Of a stretch of DNA of 64,000 bases, positions 10,141 through 25,100 are shown one piece after another (position 1 is the stretch's first letter; every line of letters begins with the position of its first letter). The DNA comes from Mactra quadrangularis (Eukaryota > Mollusca > Bivalvia > Venerida > Mactridae), in NCBI GenBank assembly GCA_025267735.1, contig CM046293.1:11060560-11124559 (forward strand), written 5' to 3'. Below the pieces are notes generated by a model that saw nothing but the letters and a program-made list of their open reading frames with translations, did no database searches and had not been told where the DNA came from. A program made the position numbers and the translations under genes.

Positions 10141-13100
10141 ATGAGTGTAAATAATCCGAATTTCCCGGTTGGTCAAGGTGAAAGAAGAGTAGAAGAGACC
10201 CAAAAGAGTACTGAAATATTGGCTAGAATTCCTAAATCAGCTCATATTGGTGTTGGATCTGCTCAGTTACCTTTAAATATAAGCCATGCTGTGTCTACAT
10301 ATCAGGTAAATATCATAGTCAGTGGTGTAGCTACATTGAGGCACAGTCACTACCAGGAATTGACACTTGCTGATTTTCTTAGGATTTTGAAAGAATCTCT
10401 AGTCTATTATTCAGACATTCCCTAATGTTGGGGATTCCTCCAGACAAGATTTTAGATGTAAATTTGCTATCACAAATTGTGATCAAGTTTTCTCAGAACT
10501 TCACATAAAACCGCATTTTCATGGATTCCGACAGCTAAAAATTACTTGAACTCCTCTAGAGTTTTTGAGATCCATATAATCCTGGGACTCAGTGTTAAGT
10601 TAAAAGAATGAATAACTTTTTTTGTACAAAAGATTAAAGCATTATATTTTTGTAAACTTGCAGGTAACTAAGACTCCTACAAGACAGATTGCCCCTGCAC
10701 CTGGTAGTACTATACTGGGAGGTATTGGAAAATCCATTGGTTTGAATCAAGCTACTATTCATAAGAAAGGTATATACTTCTTACACTTTTACTTATTGTT
10801 CTAGAGTTCAAAAAAGGACTGAGTGCTTTGCTGTAATCAGCAATTATGCCATGAGCACAGTTAGTATAGTTTTGGTCCATATTTTTGTAAGTGAGGTAAG
10901 GTGAAAAAATAAACAAATGTATACATTATTTAAAGGTTTTATTTTACTTTTTAACATTAATATCTCTATATTATCAATAGGAGCAGTGATTGGATGCATG
11001 CTTAGGGATCAAAGGTCTCAGGTTGGAACCCCATTTGGAATCTATTACTTTTCTTGACTTAGTAATTAACATACAGTTGTTTCACTTGACTCATGTGTAA
11101 ATGGGTACTGTGAGGATGACCTGTTTAAAGGCGATTTCAATGATAAAGAGTTATCGTAGAAAATTGTAAAGTCAGCCAATCATGCTTATGGAAGAAAACT
11201 TTGAATTACACTTTTTTAGACTCTCGGCGAGTTTGCTTAAGTTATACCACACATTGAAAACTATTGACAAAAATGCCTGACCAGTTTAACCTGCGGAGTG
11301 ATACATGTGTATCTGATTTTCTACGCAGTCAATTTCTAGGCGATTAAAGTAGTTCCGTCATCTGACTCATCTGTTAAATGTAATGGTATTGCGGTCATTC
11401 ATTGTATTGCTTGAAGTTTAAGTTGTTTTACAATATTGTACCATATTTATCATATTTAATTACACTAATGAACCTACAGAATTTGTATGCAAAATGTACA
11501 GGGGAAAACTGTAATACAATATTTTGTATGGCAAGAAGAGGAAAATAAATTCTTTATAATATTTGCCAGTAATACAGGGTAGAATAAACACTTCGCGTGC
11601 ATTTTTTGCCCTGCTCAATTCATACTTGAATCTTATGTGTAAGGCATAATCATAAGTATGGATTTGTTACATTTCAATGTACATGAAAGTCTTTCTGTAT
11701 TTCAATACTTTGATTAACTCTATATTAACAGAGATACAGAAAGCTCCATTGTCGCTAACGTCAACAGCTTCCATGACAACGATCTCTGGTGGTTCCCTGA
11801 CTAATATAATACCAGTACAGATCAGTGGTACAAGTACTACTACAGCTAGTTCAACACTTCATGTACCTAATGTTAGTTCTATAGTTAGAGGGTCTCTACC
11901 TGTACAACATCAAACATTCTCTCATATTCCTAGAGGTATGTTAGTGACCTTTTGTTTACACCCCAAAACTAGAGCTGTCATCAATTTTATTGATATTGGT
12001 GTATTGTCGATATTTTATTTTTGATCAATAATCGATATGAATTTTATCGCTACTAAAGCCTATGTAGATAAATGTATATAAGTGTCAAAATTTTTCAAGA
12101 GGAACCTTCTATAGTGAGCTGAAACAGGTGCGCTGTCATAATATGAATGGATAATCAATTTGTGATAGATCTTTTTATTTATTTATTATCAATACAAATC
12201 CTTTTTACCTACTACTTATGCCTCAGTCCCATAAAATCGTGGCTTGTTGTGGACCCGTACGTGCAGACAGTCGTAGGCCGTGGGAAGCCTTGCGTATTAA
12301 GGTGACGGTACGAACATGACACAAAACAACACACCCGCACGGAGCGTAGCTGGAAGATATGCATGTTTAATCCATACTCCGCAACCATTTTGTTCACGAT
12401 TTGACTCTAAAACTGGTACGAGTACCCTGGACTCATCTCACGGAACCTGGTAAAACCGTAACAGTCCGTACGGGTGCGCAAGAGTTGGTACGGGTCCTTG
12501 CGGAGCTTGATCGCACAGCGCCCGTACAGTGCCCTCACGGCTAGTTTTATGTTAATGGGACTGTAGCTTTACCAGTTTAATGCAGGATACCAAGGTATAA
12601 CAGTCATGACAAATTTACATCTATTATGAGTTAATGACAATATAAATGGTCAGTATAGTACTGCAGTGAATGTATCTATATATAACGTGTGTCGATATTC
12701 ATATCTCTATATATCGATATCTTCAATACACTTTGAGACCAAAGCTATGTTTGAGTGGTTTATAGGAGTCATATTGTCTATTGGTTGGTCGGTCTGTAGT
12801 TTTTACTTGTCTGCTCAATTTTCAGCACCTATAGTACGGATTTGATTCAAACTTTAAACACAGACTGTGTATAAAGCAGGCATGTGCATATCCTACTTCG
12901 GTTACGGTCCTTTTTTGCAGAGTTATGGCCCTTTAATGAAAAATCTTGTTTCTCATTTATTCCAGCACCTATTGTACAGATTTGATTCAAAGTTCTTGAC
13001 GATGAAGTTTTCTCCGTGTATAGAAAATTTTATTTTCAGACTTAATATTTTCTGATCTGAATATGTTAAGGTAATTGCAAACCGACTGTAAACAAAGCAT

Positions 13101-16100
13101 ACATGCATATCAACAGACATGAGCTTAGGTGAAAAAATTCCTTCTACTAGCATTATAGTGATTATTGTAGAACATAAATAAGACAGGGAGGCAGGAAAAT
13201 ATTGGCTGGTAACTTGTTGATAAGGGTTGATGTTTCAGCGTGTCTATTTCTGCATAGAGAGCAGCAAAAAGACTTGAGAGGAGAAAAAGGGAGGGGGAAA
13301 CATCCTAATATTTTACTGTAGACTTAGCATAGATGGTAGTGAATCTGCAGTTAAAATTAATACATATGATCAGACTTGTGCCATTGTAAGATGGAAATGT
13401 TTATTTGTTATAGTCTGACAATATTAACCTTAGCTTGATCTTTATGCAAGAATATATTAAACCCAGCTCAGGTTAAAATTGTCAGATTATAGCTAGTGAA
13501 AATGTTCTTATACTTGCATAGGAATTCAGTACCCATGTTGTATTGTTGTTGTTAATTCTCCACAGGTGTTGTTGCATCAGCCCATGTAAGAACAGGGTCA
13601 ACGTTAAGACAACCTCATCCTTCATCAATCCCAGCTTCAGCTATAAACCTTCAAGGTCAGATTCGTACAAATGTCATTCCACAAATTATTGGACCAGGTA
13701 CCCCACCCACGAATAGATCTGGATCCCCTGCTATAAGCATTGGATCAGCTCAGGCTGCAGATCCTCATAGGTAGGTTCTAAAGTAATTTGCCAGTTTTCT
13801 AAGCATACCACTAGCTAGCACTTGCCCCCTGGTACCCTCAATTTGATACTACATACTTTCTACTTTTGGCATAAGCAGGGTACCAAAGGACAAACTGCTA
13901 CGTAGCAATTTCCTTTGGAAACTGGCCTTTGGATATTGATATTTTCCTGAATTCTTTTATCTTTTGTTGATGATCTGATTTTAACCTCCCATGATTGTTG
14001 GCAAACTTATTTTTATCTCTGATTTGATGCAAGTTATACAAATATTAGCACTGCAGAAGTTATGAATATTAACAATGCAGAGCCTCTTGATGAAAAAATG
14101 AGAATTCATCCTACATGGATAAAAATAGGCCTAAATGATAAATTTTTCTGAAGTGACTGGACCCTTCACTTGTTTTAATCTGGTTATAAAGATAACATGT
14201 ACTTAGAGTCTCCTGTTTTTGCTGTACAGAAAGATTGTCAATGCTCACAGTATATGCATACATTCAGGGCTCGAATTTAAACTTGCATACTCGCAAATTT
14301 TACAAGTTAAAATCGCCACAAAAATATTTATGTCTAAACTAATGAGTATCAAATCAACATTGAAATGGCCAGCTAAATGGATTGAATGGTCTGTTGCTCC
14401 ATTTACCTCTATCTATAGTTAAATATAGAACTCTGTTGTTTTATATTGCATATATGAATTGTTAAAAAAATTAGATATACTGCAAATCTATTAAAATTTG
14501 GGGGAAAAAATGCTGGTGTTTCTTTAATTTTCTGAGTTGAAATAAAATTAACTCACAAAATTTGACAAGTTTAATTTTTTGTTAAATTCGAGCCCTGATA
14601 TATTATTAATAAGCCATCCCTAGCGTACTCATTAACTTTATGAGTTATAAGGTTAACTTAGAAGATGATTTAAAACTATTTCAAACTTCCATGTCTGCAG
14701 CTATTTGAGGATGACTACATGACTTTACATCTATTTCAGGACAAATATATCTCTACATAATACTGCAAGTGTTGGTAACGCTTCAAGTATTCAAATAACA
14801 TTACAAGCTTCCCGGGCTCAAGCTGATGGTGCTAGTAAGCCAGGCACCGGTATCCAACCAGGAAAAGCACTTGTTAATCAAGCTATCAATATGACGTCTC
14901 AACCTAAAGTGTTACAACATCCTACCCTGGCTGCTAAAGGAAACAGAGGTATGGTGATAAACTTAATATTATTAACTGTTTCATTGCTTCAGAGGACAAT
15001 GCTGTCATTTACAAATATACCTATTTCGGTACTCCAATTTATGGGTTTTTCCATCTGTGGACAGGTGACACAAACAAAGATGTTTACACATTATTGCTGA
15101 AAAACACAGGACACAGATTAAATCCTATTGTTCTCTGTACACATGTTTTCATAGTAACTGTAAAAGTTTGTTTATACTGCAGTGAAAAAACAAAACATCT
15201 GGAATCCCTGATAATAGCCTATTGTAGGGCTGTCTGGTTGACTTAAAATTGAAATGAGTTTACTGATTAAAATCAGTCAAAATTGTAAAGAAACAAGTAA
15301 ATATCTGTTCTGATAATAATAATTATAGTGCAACATATCATGTAACCGTGAAAGATTTAGGTTTTATAAATGTTTTCTGACCCCATTGGTTAAAGTATAG
15401 ATGATATTAGTGTTTTTATGCCTTTAATTTCATATTTCTCACAATCTATTTGTCTGAACTTATTTAGAATTGATCATCTAAAAGCAATTAGAGAGTCACT
15501 GACAGGTAATTTTAAAATTAAAAAAAAAACCACTTTACCAAATGGCTTTAAATATGAATCACTGGTTAACACTATTTATCAACCATCTAGTGTATGCTTA
15601 TAAATCAACCATTCAATGTATATAAAATATTATTGTTTATAGGTCAACCTATAGGTGGAGCACCATTATCAACTGTTACCGTGGCATTATCTACTACAAC
15701 TGTTACTATACCTATCATTAGTTCTGGTACAACGTCTACTACTATACCTATAGGTTAGTTACTGCACTATTTTTTGTGGGGGAGATTTATCATTCATAGG
15801 TCTGATTGTAATCAGCACTCTTCTTGATTATTATTTGGCAACTCAAAATCTTTTCTTTGAATTTCAATGTGTGATAATATACCATCTGCCTTGACCTCAA
15901 ATTTGTCACAAGTGCTTGTCTGGTTTATTTCATTATTCAAAATATTGAAAAATTAACAACTTGCCAATCTGTAATCTTAATACAAAAGTAACTTTCAATT
16001 GCCACTATGAATTTTTAATTGATTTGGGCTACTGAAAGTTACCGATTTCATAAAGTTGGACTATTTGATTTTCCTATTACTATTAGATATAATGAATTGG

Positions 16101-19100
16101 GCTTGGTTTGTGACTGTTTAAGGTAACGACCATTATTAATTTTCTCCCTGTCATAATTTGTTTTCTATTATATTTGGCTCTAACCAAAAGTAACATTAGC
16201 TCTATCCTGATCCGTACGTAGCTCAGTTGGTGGCTTAATTCTAGTTTCCTCTTGTGTTAAAGTTTTTAAATCCGGCTTTAATGTGGTTTCCACATTACAT
16301 TTCTTGTTTTATTTCTATATTACAGCTAAAGTACCTCCACAGAGACATGTTGTCACACAGCCTTTATCACAGACACATGTTGCCCCGGCAACCATTTCCG
16401 TATCATCCCACACAGAACATCGTACAGAATCATCTAGTTTTCCTCAATCAGCCCATGCCCATGTTACCTTGGCAACCCAAGTTCATACATCACAGTTACA
16501 TAGTAGTCAATCTGTAGCACATAGTCAAGCTACAAGTGGTTTATTAATGTATAAAAATTCTCCTATTACAACAACTGCCAGTACTCAACATACTGATATG
16601 AGAGAATCGTAAGTTACTTGAGTTTTATTTCTGGGGTTTTGTATCATTATTGGGATAGGCTTTTGTCGATCCATTTTGGAGAAAATAATACTGAAATTTG
16701 GGAAATAGAAAAGCAAAGAGTTTTTTTGAATACTGTTTAATTTTAAAGAAATGCAGTCTGAAAAAAAACATATTGTCCGAGCCTGAGGCTGTAAAAAAAA
16801 TTGATAAGTTATAACTTTTTGGCAAGGCATAGTCCAGTCGGACTATAAAAAAAAAAAGAAAATAGATACAAAGTTTACTGATAAACGTTTTCTCCTTATT
16901 AAGTGTAAACTTTTTTATAAAGTTTTTGGTGCAGACTGAAATGTTCATTTGATAATTGTCTTATCAACTCAAATAGTTAGTTAGTGATTTTTGCCTCCAG
17001 GTATTAACATCCCTTCTAAAAGTCTCTGTTAAAAAAAGAAAAACCCATCTGTTCGTATTAAGTGTAGTCCCACTCCATTATTTTGTAATATTTCTTAATT
17101 ATGGTAGCCTAACCAGAGTTTAAAAAAGATGGTCATTGCAACTTGACAACTACAAATTTATTCAGACTGGCCTATGGAATTAAAGTATGATATTTGAACA
17201 TTTCAGATCAGTTAGTCATATGCCAGTGTTTCCATATTTGTTTCCATCACAGCATCCTTATTATCAAGAATTAATGAAATGTCAAGTGGCTGCAGTAGCT
17301 GCTAATAGACCAGGTTTATGTAAGTATTTTATACTCTGCAATATTCATTGATAGTCTTTGAGATATTTAAAACTTTTAAAGTGACTGTAAGGTTCCCCAA
17401 ATCTTATCTTCTGAGAGCGCTTGGAACAAAAATGTATCCTATAGATTCTGAGGCCTCAAAATCAAATCTTAAAGGTACTCATTCACATATTTCAACTTAA
17501 CCATCAATTTCCATAACTATCGAAGTTGTATGGAAACTTTTTCTGAAGCAGGAAAGTAGTGTTCTGATAATGACAAGTTTAGTGCAAATTGATATATAAC
17601 TACAAAAGATGGTGTTTCATGTAGTAAAATCTACTCCATATGTCATGATGTAGACAATTTTAATGCATTTTTGTGACTTTCATTGTATATTTCTTGCAAC
17701 CTAGTGCTCAGTTTGTCTTAAAATATAATGAATAAATACATTAAAATAATTACACTGAATGGTATTTTGAAAATAAAGAAAAATTAAACCAAATCTGTGA
17801 ACTAGTAACTTTAATGTACTTCATATGTTTAAATTTGGGTTGGATGAACCAAGGCACATATTTACATACAATATTTATTATTTTTGTACCAACCCACACA
17901 TAATTACATACAATATTTATTATTTTTGTACCAACCCACACATATTTACATACAATATTATTGATTTTTGTACTAACCCACACATATTTACATACAATAT
18001 TTATTATTTTTGTACCAACCCACACATATTTACATACAATATTATTGATTTTTGCACCAACCCACACATATTTACATACAATATTTATGATTTTTGTACC
18101 AACCCACACGTATTTACATACAATATTATTGATTTTTGCACCAACCCACACATATTTACATACAATATTTATGATTTTTGTACAAACCCACACATATTTA
18201 CATACAATATTTATGATTTTTGTACCAACCCACACATATTTACATACAATATTATTGATTTTTGTACCAACCCACACATATTTACATACAATATTTATTA
18301 TTTTTGTACCAACCCACACATATTTACATACAATATTATTGATTTTTGTACCAACCCACACATATTTACATACAATATTTATTATTTTTGTACCAACCCA
18401 CACATATTTACATACAATATTATTGATTTTTGTACCAACCCACACATATTTACATACAATATTTATTATTTTTGTACCAACCCACACATAATTACATACA
18501 ATATTTATTATTTTTGTACCAACCCACACATATTTACATACAATATTTATTATTTTTGTACCAACCCACACATATTTACATACAATATTATTGATTTTTG
18601 TACCAATCCACACATATTTACATACAATATTTATGATTTCAGTACCGACCCACACTACAGCTAATCTAGCCTCATTACAAGGTGTAAGTCATGGTGTAAC
18701 ACAGTCATCTACAGGTTCTAATGTAAGATTTAATAATCCATTAATGGTGATGCAGGAATCTATAAGACAAGTTAGTCCACATACAACAGCTCAAACAGCC
18801 TCGGCACAGATACTTGCTGCTAATGCTTCTGATGGTACGATTTTATTATATTTATTTTTAGCTCAACTATTCAAAGAATAGTGGGGCTATCCCACTAAAT
18901 TGTGTTTTGGCGGTGGTGTTGATGTAACACTTCTTGGTTAAGTTTTTAGGTGCAACATTTTTATATCTTTGAAACTGTTGAAGGGATTCACTTGAAACTT
19001 CACACATGTCTACTGGGTTGCCATTGGAGGTCAAATACCAAGTTGCATAACTCTAGCACATGCTTTTTGACTGAATTATGGCCCTTTTATACTTTGAAAT

Positions 19101-22100
19101 TTTTGGATTAAGTATTTTGGTGCAACATTTAACTTTGAAAGAAACTGCTGAAGGGATTCACTTAAAACTTCACCCAAGTCTATGGGGTTACCATTGGAGG
19201 TCAAATACCAAGTTGCATAACTCTAGCATGGTTGTGTTGTGTTGTTTAAACAAATACCTCGAATAGTGGAGTGCACTGTCTGTGGACTGCTGATGTTCTT
19301 AAATGCTTTACAGTGAAATTTGGTGTAATTTGATCAAAACATACAATGTAAATAAGAAATTTATATTTTCATTATAGTGAACATATAAATTTAAAATGGC
19401 ATAACTTAAGAAGAAAAATAGAGAAGAAATGACGTCACTTTACGATAGTGTAAAATATCTCTTACTGAATACAGTAAAAAGCATGAAAGAAGCAAAATAA
19501 TTGTAAATTTTGAGTAAAATCTTTTTGATATATAATGTTTAATTAAATTCCAGTTTTCTGAGAAATGGTCTGTTGTCATTAACATAGTTATGCATTATGG
19601 GAATTCTACCTAAAAGAAAATAATTATCGATTTCATTGCAGGTTCATTAAAATCTAATACAATATTGTCGAATACATCATCTACTAGTACAAGCATGGAG
19701 AAATCTACACATTCAACAAATATATCAGTGAATACAGTGGCCCCTGTAGCTAGTGGTTTATTTACTGCTACATCTCAGGGTATACAAGTACCACAACTTG
19801 GTCATACTGGATCTAATACACCTAGTAATGTACCGATCAATAATCCTAATGCTTCACCCAGACCTAGTATACTTAGAAAAAGAACAAATGATGGGTAAGT
19901 GATGCTTTTGTTATCTTTATTTTTACTTGGGAATTCTTCACTTTGAGTAGTGGACTAGCAGAACCTCATTAAAATCTGGCATGGTAGATTGCATTAGGCC
20001 GTGCATGCCCAATTAAAGGGATAATTACCACTGCAATTAATGAAGTCCACATTTCGAATTAACAAGCAGACGACATGCAGTTTGTCCAATTAAAGTACAA
20101 TGTATATCTGATTTGGCTCATGTAAGAGAAAGGTCCCTGGTATTGCTTCCAGTAGTTGTATAAGCCATATTTGTATATACATTATACAAAACCCATGTCT
20201 GACAGCGCTTTTGGCTCTTTGATTATTGATTGGCAGGCATTGCTGACTGATAAATACATGTAATGTATAATAATAATAACTATAACATACAATGGCTGTA
20301 TGAAGCATCATTCACACACATGTCTGCTAAAATCAGATGTACATGGTGTCACCTTAAGGATTTAAAAGGAAATAAGTAAAAACATGAGGAATAAATTATT
20401 GCAACTATTTACTTACATTCGAAATTACTCGAGCGTTAAATGCTATGAATAGTTAAAATTTTCCCACAGCAACTCACGTGCACCTGTTAAAGTCTTGCGA
20501 TATCTCAATCAAAAATTAAAATTTGCCAACCTTTGCCTAAAGATAGGATTCATACATGGTAAAATTCCTGTTAAATGCAGGTCATACCATTCCGTGACAA
20601 TTCAGCTGTAATGATCATAGGTGACTCAAAGGGAAATATCTCACAGGTACAAAAAAGTGTGTCCCATTTGCATGAAATTTATCAATTTGTATTCTTCACT
20701 ATATCATGTATGACTTGCCTCTCATAGTTTATTTCTCTAGGATGTTATAAAATAATGATAAAATCTTCTACAACTATGATCTTATATTCTCTAACAGGAT
20801 ATCGGCAGTAAAGAAACAGTTAGCTATGACATCAGAAGTACATAGTCCTAGACCTGAACCCCGGCCTGATAGTACTCCACAGTCTAATACAAGTTCACCT
20901 AAAACACCTGCATCAGGGTATGTGTCTTATTTTCTTGTGTATGTTATATTACTTTAAATGACCCTCTTAGGATTGGCCATCAATCAATCATTAGCATCAA
21001 TCAAATCCTGATTTATTTGTCATCTGCTGCCGACATTCCACAAACTAGGGTAGGCAGTAGGCTTCTGACATCTGATCTCTATGGAACCATGTTTTGACTA
21101 TTGTTCTCAAGGTTGTATGCTTTTAAATCCGCCTTAACACACCCTGACCATGTCTTTCTTGGGTTCACTTGTTTTCCAGAAGATGGGATGCTGATACTGG
21201 TGATTGTCTTGATGCAGGCCGAAGTATGCATCCCATGACCATACCATTTAGTATTTATATTTATTATACCCCCGCTTCGAAGAAGAGGGGGGTATACTGT
21301 TTTACCCTTGTCCGTGCGTGCGTCCGTCCGGCCGTCCGTCCGTCCGTTACAAAATTTCCGTCACAGTTTTCTCAGCAACTATACCATGCAGCAGCCTGAA
21401 ACTTTGCATATTGCTTCATCCTATAGTCCCATGTGGTGTAAAGCGATTTCATGCTCCTTACTCATCTACTTCCTGTTTGTCGCGTATTTTAGATTTTGGC
21501 GGGGGTATCACTAGTGAGCATTAGCTCACAGATTTACTTGTTTCCTGCAGTATTTAATCTTAATTACTAAGACTAAGTTAGTATTTTTATATTGCTCTAA
21601 GGTGTGTCTGATTGTCTCATGTGGAATAGTGCTGTACTGTACTTTATGTCAACTGCTTTGGTAGTGATTATTGTTGGATTTAGTACATGAAGGCAGAATA
21701 AAGGGGTCAGGGAGCATCAGAGGGTCAATGTTTTTATAGTAACTTTTTCTGTGTAGGGTGAAGCGAAAAAGGGGAAGATAGTAACATAATAGGTTGGGAA
21801 GAGTAAAAAAGGGGCTAGGAGGGGAAATGGGCTTGGAGGAGCAGAATTGAACAGGGAGGAGAGAAAAAGGGTCCATTGGAAGTGTTTGTAGTGATCATTC
21901 CAAACCCAAAAAAAGGGAAGGGAGGCAGAAAAAAGAGGCTATGCAAATAATGTTTTTAAGTAACTATTACTGCCTAGGGAGGAGAAATTAGGCAGAGTGA
22001 AGCGCCCTGCTTTTCTGCTTCAGAATAACTATCAGTGTTGGTGTACAAATGAGAAAGGTGATTAATCATAAACACACTGGCTTATTTTAGGTTGTTAAAA

Positions 22101-25100
22101 TCTGACTCACATCATCAAACATTTGGTCCGAGAGAATCTCCTTTCTCGTAAGTAAATTGTTTCAGTGTTAAATGTTGCATTGTTTATATTTGTCTTGCTT
22201 TTAATTGCTTTCATTTTATATCTGTAGCTTGGGTTGATTACTTAGCTATCAATTATTGGCTGTTTGAATTGGATGTTTTGTTTGCTTATTCATTGGCTTA
22301 TTTTTTTGCTGATCATTATACTGATTTATTATACTATGTCTTAGAGGGCAATATTATCATCTATCCCAATTATCATTTGTCCTCGGCTATGGGCTTAAGG
22401 CGTGTTAAGGCGATGTTTGTTAGCTTGTGAAGTTAATGGACTGAACAACTTGGATATATAAAAGTGGTTGTCCTTTGTAATTAATGGTCTTTTTAATTTT
22501 CTTTGATTTTTTGTTGACAGTGTATGTAACTATGTTAGAAAAAAAGTTACATTTTTTTAAAGATGTCCTTGTTAACTAAATTTTTTTTTTTAAATTCGTA
22601 GAAGTATGAGGAGTTATAAATCTTGGTTGTTTAAATATTGATATAGTCTCTCAAATTTAAATTTGTAATATCTATTGAATGTTATGTTTTAATCCACTCA
22701 CTTCATATATGGAAAACAATTATGTAACCAACCTTTATATTCACTGTGTATATCTCGTTCATACTAGTCAATGTTTTTGTTAGACGTAAATTTATTTTGT
22801 ATTTCTTTTGTTGGGTTTTACACTGTAGTAAAACATTGTACAGGTCATATAATGGCAGTCAAGTCAACCTACTCACTGTTATTGGAAAGGCTCAATCTCT
22901 GGATTTAGCTGTTAACCAGTTGACTGACATCTGCCATACATGATTAAAACTCAGTTGTAGGAGGAAAAATGGCTGTAGATATATCATGACTAAACTCAAT
23001 GAAAGACAGCCCGTTAGGGAATGAAACCTACACACCTTGATCAGTAGGTGTTTGCCGACTGATCTTGCTAGACAGTTTATATGTTTTGCCTTCACACATC
23101 TCTCATTGTTACCATTAAGTCATACAGCGTTTCAGTTTACATAAGTTATCTATTCTGTTTGTCAATGTAGGGTAATTCATATTATTTAAAAAATAAATGT
23201 GTATATCTAAGCTGTTTTTGGTGTCATGATTTGATGAACCTAAAATAAAATGTATTTTCTTGACTGAATTATTGCTTATGTTCCCCATTACCTTTGCATG
23301 TATATGTTTTATTTGTGGTAAGTGATTACATTAGACATGCTTATAGGTTTGTTGCATTTTGTTTAGCGTTACCCCCCCCCCCTCTTTTGAATTTCGTAGG
23401 GAATAGTTTTGCACTAATTGTTGTTCTTGACTTTTGTGTTAAGCATAGAAATGATGCATATGTGTGTTTCATGACCCCTTTATACAGATAGGTCTGTATT
23501 TCAGGTATTAGTGCTATGTTTGGTACTTTATGTCGCTGTGTAGTTATACATAGCTGAAAGGTTTCAGTACTTCGAGAGAAAGTAGTTTTTCAGTATTTCA
23601 AAACTTTCAACTTATATAATATGATAGAGTTTTCATTGATTTGGCTCAAAGCATATCGACGATATTGATATATCGAGAAATAAATATCGACCATACAGCG
23701 ATATTGTTGGAATTAATGGGGCTGGTTCAAAATTTGACTCCTTGCTATTTTCATATATCTTATAATGGGGCTGGTTCAAAATTTGACTCCTTGCTATTTT
23801 CATATATCTTATAATGGGGCTGGTTCAAAATTTGACTCCTTGCTATTTTCATATATCTTATAATGGGGCTGGTTCAAAATTTGACTATAATATAATAATA
23901 TAATATTTGTATTTCAACAGTGAAAGTCAATCATCTACAGACACAGCTTTATCAAGTGAAGCTACCACGCCAACACAACCACATAATGATAAAATAAAAC
24001 AAGATGTATTACATGATCATCAAGAAAATGGTATGTATTGTTATCCTTAGTTAATGAATACTGTTTATGTTTTTTCTAGATCATTTTGTGTCCAAATTAA
24101 GCACTGTTTGTCTTCTTAAAAAATATATATGTTTAAGCCCCCATTCCTCTTCCTTTAAGTTTTTTTTCTTGCTCATTGATGTGAAATTCCACTGTCCTTG
24201 TGTGCTGTTGAATGCATCATGAAAAAAATCTCCAATTGCCTCAATAGATGAAAGATAAGTACAGAAATATTCCTTTGAAAATATACCTATGTTTGTTGTT
24301 GTCAAACTAGCGAATATAAATTTTAATTTTAAATTTCTGTCACTTCCTTTCTAGCATATATCACAGTTCAAGCTGTGATATTTATAGCCTATAATTATCA
24401 ATTATATTTTGTTTTATATTTTGTAGGTTACACAAATAGTACTCCGGAAGCATCGCCACGGAAACGTAGAAAACAATTACTGTAAGTATATTTATAATCT
24501 CATTACTTGTTATATTGAAGCCTCTTAACAACAGCCAGTAACAATTCTTACTTAAATAACAAGCACTTAGGATATTTTCAGCATGCTAAAAATGTCTTAT
24601 TTTAACAATGGCAGTAGAAAATATTTCATGACCTAATTTTACAAAGCTAGTGATTCCTACACTGGTATTGAAACCATGACCCCCATGTCAACTAGGAGGA
24701 GCTATCAATTGAGCATACTAAGTGGGTTTAATTAATTTAACATCATGTTAAGAGCAAAATTTGTTTTAGCTCACATGACTAATGGAAACTTGAATAGTTA
24801 GGGATGGTAAGAAGGAATGGAAGAGAAAAAAAGCAGGATGGAGCTTTTACCTATCCTTAAAACAAGACCCACAATAATAGATAACTTGCATGTGTGAAAT
24901 TGTTAAATATCAATACTGATTCTAGTATATTACTGAGAAAATTACTCTAGATGTAATTGATATGAAATCTGCCTGTTTCAGCATTTTGAAGGTAGATTTT
25001 CAGAATTTCAAAACTTTCAACTTTCACCCATGAATTTGTTGAATTCATTGTCTTAGCATGAGTGAAAGTTTTCAGAATAGGTCCTGGGGTTCAAGGCTTT

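Noticed and set aside
17855..18642. CRISPR-like array
   Set aside because: Units are contiguous with no unique spacers, in a eukaryotic intron.
17750..18664. Long open frames on both strands (about 280-300 residues) with 14-residue repeats
   Set aside because: They are translations of the 42-bp minisatellite, open because the unit is divisible by three. The region is intronic to SAP130.
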